Origin: Coniella vitis
Lineage: Eukaryota; Ascomycota; Sordariomycetes; Diaporthales; Schizoparmaceae
Length of the DNA stretch: 64,000 nucleotides
NCBI GenBank assembly: GCA_011317545.1
Contig: WUJK01000008.1
Coordinates: forward strand, 496,001 to 560,000
Direction: 5' to 3'
Shown: positions 25,793-37,700 of the stretch, one piece after another
How the letters are laid out: each line of letters starts with the position of its first letter
How positions within the stretch are numbered: position 1 is the first letter of the stretch
Made by a program: the position numbers and the translations under genes
Notes under the pieces: generated by a model
Database searches by the model: none
Seen by the model: only the letters and a program-made list of their open reading frames with translations
Told to the model about the DNA's origin: nothing

Positions 25793-27949
25793 TCAATCCT
25801 TCTTCCCAGCCTCGGCACCGCCGACCCGCTTATACTTTCTCGGATCCTTCCTCGACATGAGCTTCCGATCCCGTGTGCCCTTTCCGCCCTCCCAGAAGCC
25901 CCTCCCGCGGCGACCCACGACACTGCGCCCGCAAAAGGTACAGTTGGCCACGGCATAGTTTTGCTCGCGCGAGCACCACCCGCAAATCATGCGGTTGGCC
26001 CACTCGTTGACGTGGTCCTCGCCTTCCTCGTGGCAGTGGTCGCACGCGTACACCTTGTTGCAGCAGCTGAAGCGGAACCAGCGGTAGCTCTTGCGGTAGT
26101 GCTTGCACGCGCCCTTGTCGGGCAGCGGCTCGCCAGCGTGGAGGCCCAGTTTCTCTTGGCGGCGCCGCGGGCCAGAGGTCGGCGGGAGGACGCCGCTTCC
26201 GGGGCTGTAGGCGAGGAATTTGACCTCGGGGATCTTGAAGGTGAAGCGAGCGTGGCACTCGCGGCAGACGTTGGTCGTTGTGTCGCCGCGGACGGCCACG
26301 AGTCCTTGCGCGGTTGGGGTTGAGCATTTGCCGCACGTGGGGATGAAGGTCGAGGGGAGCATGTCGGAGATGGTGCAGCCCGTTGCGTCGAGGAAGCCCG
26401 CGCGCGTTGAGTTGGCGTGGACGAGTTCCGGTCGAAAGGTCACCGAGAAGGGGGTGGCGCATTTGCGGCACGATTCGCTCGTCTTTGCGAGACTGGGCTT
26501 GAGGTTTCCGATTTCGTTGATGGTCTTGCACCGCTCGCACTTGACCGCGACCGAGAGCAGTGCGACCTGGAATAGCTCGATGCCGTGTAGTTCGATGGAG
26601 GGGAACGAGATGGCCGTGCCTCGCTCTGGGGTCTGAGGTGGCACGCCTGACGACGAGGAAGGGCCGCCAGAGGGGATGGCCGCGCCGCCTTCATCGCCGT
26701 CCTCGTCATCTTCCGAATCCGTAGACTCGTAGGAATCGTCGTCGCCAGAATGGCCTTCTTCTGCGTCCGTGTACCACTCGGGGGGCCGCGGAATGACTTG
26801 CACATGGCCCTTGGTTTCGACCTTCTTGGACACATCGGCCGCGTCCTCTTCGGTAGAGACAGTAGCAGCAGCCTGTTCTGCGTCCTGGGCGACGGGCTGG
26901 ATGCTCTTGCGGCGTGCTTGCGCCTGTTTGGCCAAGAGGTGTATGCTCTGCGTGAGCAGATTCACGTGGCTCATCAGCGTCAGCTCCTTCTTGTCCTTTG
27001 CTTTCTCAGCAAACAACTCCTCAACCGGCTCGGCATCTTCCGACTCGACGTCGTTCAGCAGGATGCGCAGAGGCTGGAGTGGGTAGAGGACGGGTACGAT
27101 GAGTTGCAGCGAGTTGACTCCACGCAGGCCGACGGGAAGTTCTGAGCGGCGCTTGGGTTCGAGCGGCAGGGTGTAAACGATGCCATCACTTGACTTGTGG
27201 TAATGGGGAAGACGGCTCATGCGCGTTTCGATTTGCCTCGTCTCCTGGGCTCGTTTTGCCTTTGCCTCTGCAACTTGCTCTTTGGTAAAACTCGGTTCAG
27301 GAATGTAGGGTCTGCTAGGTGCTGACGCCGGTGTTGGTGCTGGTGCTGATGCTGGTGGCTCCTGCTGCGTCTGTTGTGAAGTCGAGCTGGCTGGAGCTGC
27401 AGCTGCTGGATTTATGTGCCTCGTGTCCCTGTAGATGGTGACCTTGACTGTTTCAGCCTTTTGCTCGGAGAGGAACTGCTCCAAGTGCTTGTCGAGGGCG
27501 TTTGTCAGCGCCAGCAGGGTCGCGCCTTTTCTCTCTTCGACAAGCTGACCCCAGCCCTTCTCGACATTGATTGCGAAGCCGCGCGGCATGTCCTTGTTGA
27601 GGATCGTCAACCTAGGAGGGGCGCCGTCCTTGGGGTAGCCCTTGGGAACGCGCAGGTCGCACTCGAGCTGGTCCAGCTCAAACGGGAAGTCTGGGTCCGA
27701 GGGCGTGAGACTAAAGACGAGCGATGTGGCAGCGCCGTTGTCGACGGTGGATTCCGTGGGCGAGTAGCGCTTTCGCAGCTGGTTGATCTGGTACGTTCGC
27801 GGGTCGTCGTGCTGGGCTTTGGGGACGGGCTTGGCCACCACGCGCGACGACGGAGGCGTCGCCACAGCCTGTCCGTGTGGTTGTGCCTGTGCCTGCGCCT
27901 GCCCTTGGCGCGGCGCGCTGTCTGTCCTGCTGGAATTGATTGAAATCAT
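25793..27949 (-). CDS. CHY-type zinc-finger protein, 718 aa
   Basis: One intronless frame, begun at the ATG at 27949 (GCCATGA context). In-frame codons further upstream contain no better ATG. The N-terminal part is Gln/Ala-rich and low complexity, then comes a domain of about 120 residues with an RWD-like look (PRTYQINQLRKRY through LPFELD-type and LRVPKGYP segments; an impression only). A second alpha/beta region containing SLQLIVPVLYPLQPLRILL and an acidic Ser/Asp/Glu stretch follow. The C-terminal third is rich in CxxC pairs (CERC, CRKC, CGKC, CREC) and ends in a CHY zinc finger from about residue 610: CKHY, then CC, CDHCH, H, CGWC and CTFCG, followed by a basic tail. CHY fingers bind several zinc ions; in small family members they are linked to redox or ubiquitin functions. 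The role of this large fungal form is unknown to me, and a cytosolic or nuclear location is inferred from the lack of a signal peptide. Confidence 0.88.
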   Translation of the reverse strand: MISINSSRTDSAPRQGQAQAQAQPHGQAVATPPSSRVVAKPVPKAQHDDPRTYQINQLRKRYSPTESTVDNGAATSLVFSLTPSDPDFPFELDQLECDLRVPKGYPKDGAPPRLTILNKDMPRGFAINVEKGWGQLVEERKGATLLALTNALDKHLEQFLSEQKAETVKVTIYRDTRHINPAAAAPASSTSQQTQQEPPASAPAPTPASAPSRPYIPEPSFTKEQVAEAKAKRAQETRQIETRMSRLPHYHKSSDGIVYTLPLEPKRRSELPVGLRGVNSLQLIVPVLYPLQPLRILLNDVESEDAEPVEELFAEKAKDKKELTLMSHVNLLTQSIHLLAKQAQARRKSIQPVAQDAEQAAATVSTEEDAADVSKKVETKGHVQVIPRPPEWYTDAEEGHSGDDDSYESTDSEDDEDGDEGGAAIPSGGPSSSSGVPPQTPERGTAISFPSIELHGIELFQVALLSVAVKCERCKTINEIGNLKPSLAKTSESCRKCATPFSVTFRPELVHANSTRAGFLDATGCTISDMLPSTFIPTCGKCSTPTAQGLVAVRGDTTTNVCRECHARFTFKIPEVKFLAYSPGSGVLPPTSGPRRRQEKLGLHAGEPLPDKGACKHYRKSYRWFRFSCCNKVYACDHCHEEGEDHVNEWANRMICGWCSREQNYAVANCTFCGRSVVGRRGRGFWEGGKGTRDRKLMSRKDPRKYKRVGGAEAGKKD

Positions 27950-30890
27950 GGCGTGGGAATGTGAAAAAGTGGATGGAGTGCTGCAGATGAAGCTCACGGG
28001 TGGGAAGTGAAGCTTCGATATCAATGGTTTGCCACTCTGCGGCAGAATCGAGCGCGAGATCAGCCTGCCTGTTGGTGGGACCTTAGTTGCGGTACTTGGT
28101 GAGGTTTTGTGTTATCAGAAGTGGCAAGGAGTTTGGATTCTCACCTTCTTTATACCGCGTCTCGAGAAAAACAGGGGAGTGGTCGCGATGCTCTCGTGTC
28201 TGAAGGTCGTCAGATGTGGTTGATGATGACTGAGAATGAATCATGCCGGCTACAGCCCAAACAAGACAGGGATCCCCGGGTGAGCCCCACAGTTGCAGGG
28301 TCACTACCCTTTGTGGCACGGCAACTACATAAGCCTGGCACACAGTTTCAGGCCTGACGGCATGTCGGGTGCGCTGAAGAGCCTAGATATCAACAGGCCC
28401 ACCCACTATCGCGCAGTGTACCAGGAATCAGATAAACTTGCGTGTAAATGGTGATTTGCATTTGGAAACCCTCATAGAATTTAGTAGGAAAGAATAGACC
28501 AACTCACTGAAAGGGTCCATTATTACGCATTCTTCAACTGCGGCAATAAAAAACTTGTCATAGTATCAATTCGAATATTTCTAGACTCATTTGCAGTCAT
28601 GATGCGAACATTGAATCCATGTATGTGGACGATTCCAAGAACGCTCACTGCAAATGATACTGCTTCTCTTCCAGGCCAAGAGATAAGTCTCTGTTCGTTC
28701 AAGGCGGGTTATAAAGAACGCGTTGCTATTATGGCCACCAATTTCCACAAACACGTCTTGACCGTTTCGAGAATGTGGCAGTCGTAACCACCTAGTCTGG
28801 CACTTGATCTGTCAGGGCAGACACCAGATCGATAACAGGCACTTGGACCTGTGGTGACCGTTTGGTTTGCTTCCAGGTAGTATTCGGTGGGAAGCATGTC
28901 CATGTTTTGGGCGTCTGATGGCTTATGGCATAGCGCCATAAAATGATGACCTGGCTTCTTGCTTGACCAACCTTCAAAGTGGAGGCCCGATAGACTGGTA
29001 TTGGTTGGCAAAGCCGCTGATACTGTATTCCTTGCGGTTGGTGTATCCCAACAGGACTGTTCAATGACAACACCAGAGTGTGGACGGAGTTGGCGGGGCC
29101 AAGTGCCATCCATCGGGCGCAAGGGAACAGACTGCCCAGCGACTTGGCAAGAAGCGCGCGTGGCCTATGAATCAACTCCAAAGACGGGCATATATCTGCG
29201 GCCGATGCTGTCGTGGCTGAGATAGAGAGCTTCAGCTCGCTGGCTCTAGACTTGGAGAAGGAGTTTTAGCAGACGGTCCGTGGGAAGGAGGCTTCCAAGG
29301 CATGGCTCAAGGTTCTGATGCCGCTGCTCAACCGACGCTGAGGCTCAGGGATGATTGTAACCAGGCTCGCTACGGTTACAGCACAAGAGCGAATCCGGGT
29401 AACCATTAATACCCACGGGTGCGTCATGTCGCTCTCATCACGAGAATATATTGATGTCTGATGATGTTTGGACCGGTACCCTCTTGACAGCGGCAAGTTC
29501 CTCCGTGAACGCTTGTGGGTCAACCCAAGACTCGTGTACCTTGAGATCTTGTTGCAGGAACAGCGTTCTCGTGTGCCGACCCATCAAGAGGCTCATGACG
29601 ATCGACTGTGTCGGCTAGGCTTGTCATTCGGAATGGCTTGTTGAGCAACACCATAGTTATGCAATAGGGGAGAGAAAGACAGTATCATAGCGTACTGGCC
29701 AAGCAAAGACAGGCTCTGTCGGACAGACCAGAAGTAGAATCCAAAGGAACTCTGTAACAACTGGTGACGAATCGGCACAACAAATATCAAATCAACTCAA
29801 CTGGCTGCGTCCAGCTTGGTCCGCAAGAAGAGCCGAGGCCTGGCCAAGTTTCAACTAAATCAAGGCATGCTTACCAAATCTCTGACGAAAATGGGCAAGG
29901 CACGCACGCCTTCACAATGGGCATCCCGAGTTTGGCAAGGCACCGGGCATCAGCGCGCATCATGACCTTTCTCGGCTCCGGTAAGGTAGCAGTTAGCGCC
30001 TGAACGCGCACCAAGCCCGTGTCCATTGCATATTTGACGAGGCCAGGGCATCCAGGCAGGCCGGAATTCCCAGAACACCCTGCTGGGGAGGCCAATCACC
30101 TCAGCCCGTTGCTGGTCACGTTTTCTTCGGGGCCGGACGGGCCGCAGGTTGGGGTTCTGGGGCCCGAGCAGCTGGGCAACTGCTTATATAATTATGTACT
30201 CTAGATTTGACCCAGGGCCGTTCCCTGTGCTGTGCTGTCTCTGACCTTCAGCACCGACTTGCTCGTGGAAGCGACCGCACCTCGAGATCAAGCCTTGTTT
30301 GAAGCTGCCATCAGGCGGCTGACTGTCCAAAGGACTCCTCCTCCTCCTCTTCTTCTTCTTCTTCTTCAGTCTCCCGTGGCCGGATGAGGGTGAGCGTGTC
30401 CTCCTCCTTGGGGTCGACCAAGCTGGGAAAAGCCCAATCCGCACTCGGTTCTTGAACTGGGTCCGCCAGCCACTGGTCCACCCCGGAAAACCCGCCCGCA
30501 TGCACTCCTTGGTTGGCTAGTGGCCCCTCTTCCCCACGGGGAACGACAAGCGTGGACATGGAGAAGTGGGACTTGGCCTCGCGACTTGAAGGTCGCTCCA
30601 AACACTGCTTGGGCGTCCTCGGTGGCCATGAAATTTGACTTTGGTGAGGGGACGCCAGTGTTGCATCGAAGAGTGGATGCAGCGGCCACGGGCATGTATT
30701 TGAAGACTCTTGAGTCCCGACTTTGCGTCCTCGGTGTGCTTCCCTCTCCTCTGCTTGCCTTGTGTGTTCTTGACCCTTTCCTGCTGCGATTGTCAGACTG
30801 TAGCCTGGCCTTATCACACGGCCGTTAGCTTCTTTATATCGTGGCGTTGAGAGTGTTGAGGGACCCACAGTCCGCCATCTGCTTCCAGCC
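27950..30890. other. Gene-free stretch between CHY and MFS genes
   Basis: This block holds the 5' regions of two divergently transcribed genes. At 29860-30200 both strands carry short frames with fairly protein-like composition. At 30311-30892 the minus strand has a 193-codon frame ending in a run of glutamates encoded by a GAA/GAG repeat. I recognise neither and do not call them as genes. The sequence just before 30891 is presumably the MFS promoter and leader. Confidence 0.5.
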
Positions 30891-32508
30891 ATGGACGAGG
30901 AGAAAGCGCCTTCAGGGTTTCACAGCGAGTCTCGGGAAGACGAGTACCCCGAGTTCATCAGCAGCGAATTTGAGCCTTCATCCGAATATCAGGTTCAATG
31001 GCGGACAATAGCAGCCATTGTCTCGCTAGCGCTGGGAAACATCTGTGCCGCCATGACGAACACCGTGAGTCTCCCCTGTGCACTGGGCCCAGTTTCCCAC
31101 TTGCACAGCAAAACGCCGTGATGGAGAGGACACGATTGTGCCCACGTTTCGCAGATACTAACTGCATCTGGCACGTAGACAAATACAGTCGTGCGGTCGC
31201 AGGTTGCCACCTTGGGCGACTCGGCTCTCGAGTCCTGGATCTCGAATTCCAACTTCCTCGTCACACTTGCCTTTGGGCCTGTACTTGTGCGTTCTGCCCT
31301 TGGCATCGCATGGCATAGCCCCGAAGCCCGAGTACTAGATTTGTTAACACTGGGATGATAGGGCTTCTTGAGTGACCGATTCGGCAAGAAGTGGTTCATA
31401 GTCGTGCTGGCGGTTATAGGAGTGGTGGGCTCGGTGGTTGCTGGCTCGGCCAAGCAGACCATGACTGTGATCGGTGGGCAGGCCTTGTCTGGCCTCGCCA
31501 ATTCTGGCTGTGTATGTGCAGTGTTCTTTTCTCTTGACAGCCAAGTAGGCATATCGCTAACAGAAACCTGGTGGAATGTGTCTAGATCATCGGCATCCCG
31601 GCAGCTCTCGAAGTGTCACCCAACAAGTACCGCCCATGGGTTCAAGGATTCGTCATGGCCTTTACCTCGACTGCCGTCGTCGCCGGCACTCTGGCTGCTG
31701 GAGACTTTGTCAAGGTATACGATGAAGGATGGCGGTGGTCCTACTACCTCAACGCCTGCGTCTACGGGCTCACTGCTGTTTCCGTCTTCACCTTCTACCA
31801 CCCGCCGCCGACGGGCCTCCGTCGCCAGCAAGGCAGCGCCGCCAGTTTCCTCAAGAAGATTGACTACATCGGCATCATTCTGGTATCAGGCTCGCTGGCA
31901 TCGCTCGTCATTGCGCTGACCTGGGGCGGCACCACCTATGCCTGGGGCTCGGGACAAGTGCTGGCACCGCTCATCGTGTCTGTCGTGGGCCTGGTTGGCT
32001 TTGGCCTGTACGAGAGATTCGGCACTGCTGAGGGCATCTTTGACCACCGGCTGTTTGCCAACCGCAACTACCCCATCCTGCTTGTGGTGTGCGCCATTGA
32101 CGGGATGTTGCTCCTCGGCGTCAACGTCATCCTGTCGCAGCAGATTGCCATTGTCTTCAGCTCCGACACACTCAAAGTGGCCGAGTACCTGATGCCCTAC
32201 CTGGCCATATCGGCGTTCGGTTGCATCCCAGCAGGATACCTTATGGGGAAACTGCAGCGCTACAGACTGCTCTTGGTCATTGCCTTGGCATGGTGCAGTC
32301 TGTTCACTGGTAAGTTGCACATGGGCGGCCTTGACGTCTCTATATTGGAAACAGAACTCGATAAATAACCTCTTCTCCCAACAGGACTCATGGCTCTGCT
32401 GAACCCCAACCGTCTCAATATGATGTTTGCCCTTTCCGCCCTCTTTGGCGCCGGCACAGCTGTCACAACTGTCATTCCCGGTAAGTCAAGGCGTCATGCA
32501 CACACACA

Positions 32509-32557
<49 letters not shown>

Positions 32558-33115
32558 TCAACCTGTCAAGTTTTCTCGAGCAAAGTCGTGCCACACAAAC
32601 TAACAACAACCCACCCAGTCGCCGCCCTCTCCCTCTCCGTGCCATCTTTCCTCCTCGGCACAGCCGGCACCGTCAGCGTCTGCGCCCGCGCCTTTGGCGG
32701 CATCATCGGCATCACCATCTTCACCGCCATCTACAACAACAAGATGGGCCAGGCCCTGCCTGCCGACGTGGCCGCCGTCCTCCTCAGCGACTCCGCCGCC
32801 ATCCCCGCCGCCAGCATCTCCTCCTTGCTCCCGCAGGTCCTCGCCGCCTTCAACGCCGCCAACCCCCCCGCGGCGCTCGCGGCCATCCAGGGCCTGCCCG
32901 CCGCGCTCATCCCGGCGTGCTTGGCGGCGTTTGAAGACGCAAACACGTACTCGTGGCGCTATGTGTGGATTGCCATTGCGTCGCTCGTGGGCTTCAACGC
33001 CGTGGTGGCGTGCTTTTTGAAGCCGGTCAAGGATAGGATGAATAACCATATTGAGTCTGCGCTCGAGGAATCGGAGACGAGGCAGAAGCAGCTCATGGCT
33101 GGTGGTGTACACTAG
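30891..33115 (+). CDS. TRI12-like MFS multidrug transporter, 580 aa
   Basis: Six exons fit together in phase: 30891-31064, 31179-31280, 31362-31511, 31586-32309, 32385-32480 and 32619-33115. The 580-residue length matches fungal trichothecene-efflux-pump-like (TRI12) major facilitator proteins. The ATG context is CAGCCATGG. The cytosolic N-terminus is acidic; TM1 begins at WRTIAAIVSLALGN. The loop FGFLSDRFGKKW after TM2 is the MFS signature G-x-L-x-D-R-x-G-R/K-K. Further hydrophobic segments follow, including LVVCAIDGMLLLGVNVI and VSVCARAFGGIIGITIF. By family it is a plasma-membrane drug:proton antiporter exporting small molecules; the substrate cannot be told. Intron 5 (32481-32618) carries a long CA/CT repeat. 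Exon 2 uses a less common donor (GTACTT), so the second junction is the least certain. No biosynthetic enzyme lies beside it. Confidence 0.88.
32499..32554. repeat. CA/CT microsatellite inside an MFS intron
   Basis: A CA repeat (32499-32511) runs into about 22 CT units (to 32554) within the fifth intron of the transporter gene. It may act as part of the polypyrimidine tract, and its length could vary between strains. Confidence 0.9.
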
Positions 33116-33460
33116 GAGAGATAGAGAGAGAAAGAGAAAGATATTGTGTGGTTTTTGATTTTTTGAGTTTTTCTTTCTTTTTCTTTTTGGTACTTGTTCA
33201 TTCATCAACGTGGCCATGTCGCCAGAATTGTTTGGTATTGTTAATGGATCGATTAGCTGTCAAGACGCCTGGGTTACGAATGTTATGGCTGGAGATACCT
33301 TTCCACCTTGTGTATTATTGTCGTGAAATTCAAATGTGATGATGAGGTGCGGTGATGATCATTGACTGACTTTTGCTAGCAGATCCGGATACAAGCATTC
33401 AAGGAATAGTAAGTAAGTAAATTAGACGCAACAGGTCAGGAGCATTCTCGTAGAGTATAA

Positions 33461-33693
33461 GATTAACGGTTAAATAATTAAAGTTAAATAACTGTTAGGT
33501 AGTTCTATATAACCCGTATCTCTCTTATAGATGTGGAGTATATATTAATATCAAGATTTATACTATTACTGAAGCTATAAAATATATTTATGATTATATT
33601 TGTAAGGGTAACGGTATTAATAACATCTCTTTTCCGGAAGGTAGGGAGATTAACGAGATTACCATGAATGGGTCTTTAGAAGCGTACGAATAG
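33461..33693 (+). mobile_element. Decayed Helitron Rep/helicase fragment
   Basis: A locally AT-rich stretch translates, in the frame of 33508, into a degraded match to the Helitron replicase core. The pieces seen are VVLYNPYLS (33499-33525), then INIK, then EAIKYIYDYICKGNG (33571-33615), then EINEI and NGSLEA, followed by a stop at 33691. In intact Helitrons the corresponding order is a D-N-R-W-V-V-P-Y-N-P-Y-L segment, an N-V-E segment, an A-x-K-Y-x-x-K-Y-x-x-K-G segment and a D-E-I segment. In-frame stops occur just upstream (33475-33480 area and 33496). The Trp codon expected before VV reads TAG and the Pro codon reads CTA, both fitting C-to-T or G-to-A change, as RIP would give. No Helitron ends were identified. 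Confidence 0.6.
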
Positions 33694-34650
33694 GCAAACC
33701 TCGGCTAAAGTTATTGCACGCACATGCAGCGTGCTGGATAGCAAGATCGGCTTAAACATGGATGATGATAACGATGATGATAGCACAGTATTCGGCGACG
33801 GAACCAGATTCTAAACACCGTCCACCCTCGGCCCTAGCTAGGGTTAAACAGGATAAAATGAATCGACGCCAAAATTGATACCAGGTCAGGTGCGCAAAAC
33901 TCTCCAAACTGCCACGGAGCCGTATTGCACCCCCCCGATCTGGTCAGTAGGCGCCGCGCCGGCGGAAACAGGCACGACGTTCCACCCCCCACCCCCCGTG
34001 GTGGGACGGACGTAGTGGCTGGCTGTTTGGGTGGGGGTGTCAAAGGCTCCTTGTCTTTGTCCACACAGCAATGGTACAATATGTGTTGTAACGGCCCAGC
34101 GGTAAGGACTCGGTTCTCACACCCTCATACAGACCAAAGATCAACCAAGTCGTGTGGGGATCCCAGTCTCCTGACCATCTCTTGCTGTGACCAGCGATCG
34201 AGATGCCCTTGCTGCCAAAGCGCCGGGCTCGATGAATAGCAAAAAGTGAGTGTGTGTGTTTTGTTTCACGAGCATGATAGTGAATCTCTAATGGGCGAGC
34301 GCCATTGATTTTCCCTTTCTTTAGCAGGATGAGGTCATTGGTCTCATCTTTCTTTTTCTTTTTTTTAAAAAAAGGAAGGGAAAAAAAAGGAAAATCTCGT
34401 GTACATGGGGACAGCGTACTCATATTCGATCGTATGGGGTTTCGAGATGACGGCTTGCTTCCCACGTGCCCAAGTTGGGCAATTGGACGTTGCTGGTGAC
34501 GGACGCAAGCCCTGAAGGAAGAATTGTCAGGGCATGCTTTCCAAAGACCCGGTGGCTTGAGGATTTGCACTTTGGGGGCACATCACACACCATCAGTTGA
34601 ATATGCAAGTCGAGTGGTAGTGCCCATCTTGCTTGATCTTTTTCGGAAGA

Positions 34651-34752
34651 ACTAATTGAAAATAAAAAAAGAGAAGTAGATAAATAGAAGTTATTAAAAA
34701 CAATAAATGGTTAAAAAGAAAAATTGAAATAAAGAAATACATTCGTATATTC
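34651..34752. other. AT-rich tract of unknown origin
   Basis: About 100 bases composed almost only of A and T with some G, unlike its surroundings. Translations on both strands are interrupted and unrecognised. It lies about 1 kb from the Helitron remnant and may be another degraded transposon piece. Confidence 0.4.
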
Positions 34753-37700
34753 TTGTTTGGTCTTTAGACCTCACTAATTCTTCTTGACACTCTTGTTTGC
34801 ACAGTAGCGTAGCTAATTGTCCTCACTAGCAGGCATTGGAAGCACTACGGTGTAAGCGAGGCACACATTACATGCCAACAGACGACTCCTGGCATGGAAA
34901 TATTCAAGCACATCTGTCATGTATACTCTGCATGTCCATGTTGCAGTCAGTGTTCACCGATCGAACAGCGCTCTAAACGCTGCATATATTCTCTTGCCGA
35001 CTTGTCCGCTGCAGTATTGAGTGCATTTCCTGCAGGATACCGGCCTGAAAGGCTTGTACGCATGTATGAGTTCTTGTCATCGAGTTATTTTGACACAAGT
35101 AACTCGAATTACTAAACGTCCAACGCAATCGCGCCAACGGCAACTGGGAATGACTCTAATCTAGGACTGGTAACTCGCACCAATTGTGTTGGTATATCCA
35201 GCATTGGTGTCATATCTTCCGTGATGGCCACCACATGGGCTCCTGTGGTCAGGAGGGCACACATCTTCAGTTCAGATGAGTTCCGTCTCAAGATGATGTG
35301 TTCTGTCTCGCATCAGTCTGATAGAAGAGCAAATAACTGTTCACGAGTCGCACATGGCCGCCAGCAACACCAGAACCAAATTGCAGTGGATGGCGTCCCT
35401 GGGTTACCAGATCGACGGAGTAAAAGGGATCAGAGCCCTTGACCGGTCGCTGTTGATGTGCACCACCCTCTGAATATTGCAACCACCACAGCCCTCTCCA
35501 TCAGGGGAACGCTCTTTGCCAGGATCCAGAATAGAAGAAGCCCACACTGATCCCGCTGCGCCGTTTCCTCCCACACCACCCACCACCACCACCTCGAACA
35601 GCGCCATCTCTCAAAATACTACCCCCATCACTTCGCCATATCGGCGCACCCATGAGACGCCAACCCCCCCTCCTAGCCTGGCGCACCTGGGTGGAATGAC
35701 CTGCCACCTGGCGGCGACCCGCATGAAGTCCAGCAAACTTCAGCTGTCATCTGGACCAGGCGATGCCGGGACAACTCATCAAAACCACCCACCACGGCCA
35801 AACTCAAAGCAAAAGATGATCGCACAACAACAGCAGCCTGGTCCATACATCAGACAAAAAAGAATTACTACATACGACAACGACAATCCTACACACATGC
35901 ACAAACACCCCCATGGTCTATGAGTCAACTGTCTTTCCTCATTGGACGTGCTCCTCCTGTTGTGTGTCTGGTATAGAAGAACAAGAAACGGTCGTTTGTT
36001 CTCGAAACGGCGCCCCTTTCAAAGGGGCTCTGGAAAACGGCGACGAGCACACTTCTTGCGTCTGCGCTCTGGAATAAAGTACAGATCTCGAGAGCATGCC
36101 CTGCTCATTATGCAGAAATCACGCATGCCCGATGTTGAAAAATGATGCGTCTTGCCTTTTGGCAAGCAACGAGGTTGGGGTGGTTCACGCCTGCGAGTCA
36201 CAGATTTATGCCAACCCCAAGAGGAGCCAGGCACCATGGCGACAGACGGACGCATCTACAGCTCGGACATGCACAAGTCCGAGGGGATGGCGCAAGCTTG
36301 TACTATGCACTATCGTGGTACAATCCTGCGGATGAGACGAGGATGATCGTCACATATACTATGTATGTAAACGTCCTACGGCCAGAGCGCTGCGCTTTCT
36401 CCGGGGGAAAACAAAAGGGACGAGGTTCGAAAAGCGATATCCGCGCATTCCTACGACCTAACAAATAAGACACTTTGAATCCCAAAAGCTGAAATAAACA
36501 CTCTAACCCCAGCATTGCACATTTCCCCGCCATTCTGGAAGGAATGGCGGCGCTGACGGCCCATGGATCCCGGTGGGAGCGAGGCGGATTGTTGGGCAAA
36601 GCCGGCTCCACGTAAACGTGTTCGAGACCAACGCTCTCTCGGTACTATGATATGTGCCATCCAAGGCAGCCACTATCGTCGCTTCTCTCTATCTTTTTGA
36701 GGGAGATACTAACTTTCGACCATGCTATAGATGACTGATTAGGATTTGTGTTGGCAGACAATCCTAGCGTTATGCTTTTCATATCATTTGGTGGCTGCGG
36801 ATTTATCTCAACACTTCATATGTTTGTACAGCATTGATATACTCTTTCCAATGTCGTGTCTCAGGTATGTAAATAATGTAGGTGCACGGCGCATTACTCA
36901 CTCGAATCAGATGTAATCCCACAAACTCCCAAAACACGCCATGGGATGTCCTCATTTGTACCTGATCGTCGTTGATGCGGCACAACCACGCCATGTTGAT
37001 AGTCAGCCCGTTTTGACCAGAAAAGACAGAGCTTCACTTACAAACCTGTCTCTCGCAGCCCCAAATCTCACAGGGACGGACCTCGGTGTCCGGGACCAGA
37101 TGAGTGATTGAGCTCAAAGAAAGAAGGAAAAAAAAACATCCTCGTAAGCTCGCTACAGCCCGTTTGGCCCCCAAATAACTGCCATAATGACAAAACAGCG
37201 GTCAAGTTACTGGTCCAATCATGAGGCTCAGACGGGAATCATCAAGTAGCGTGTTCACAATTTATGGCGCTTACATCATGTCCCTGAGCTAGCATTGTTG
37301 GTTTTCTTCCCTGCACGTAAGACGTCGTTTGTAACTCTCGCGGCTCAGCCGTTGTGTTGGCGTCCGTTCGTTCCCTCTTCCTCCAGGGTCTGATTTGCCA
37401 GCCTATCTATCTTTCACGCTGGAGAGAGGGTTGGAGGCCCACAAGGGGCACAGGTTACATACCATGGCACAACAGCCTTACGAGACAAGTTTCGTAGCGT
37501 TGTGAGATTTGTCACTTTATCGAACTGCTGGGATGTAATCCGCATATTTTGTATTAGCATGGATATTCTTTGATTTTATTGAATCAAATGGGCTTGGGAT
37601 CATCTTTTTTATAAGTGCGGCTGCCCTGACTTGGACGGATGTGATCATGCTGTTGTTTCTAAGCATCTCTTGACTATCAAAAGCACCTACTTATCTGAAA

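Noticed and set aside
26220..27943. Several plus-strand frames of 100-175 codons
   Set aside because: They are antisense shadows of the GC-rich CHY zinc-finger gene.
32600..33217. A 205-codon minus-strand frame rich in Gly, Asp and Val
   Set aside because: Antisense shadow of the last MFS exon.
34087..34178. A tRNA-like stretch with a D-arm-like GCCC-AGCGGTAA-GGAC and an anticodon-like CTCACAC loop that could be split by an intron
   Set aside because: The expected acceptor arms do not pair and the T-arm lacks the TTC sequence with a seven-base loop. At best it is a decayed tRNA.
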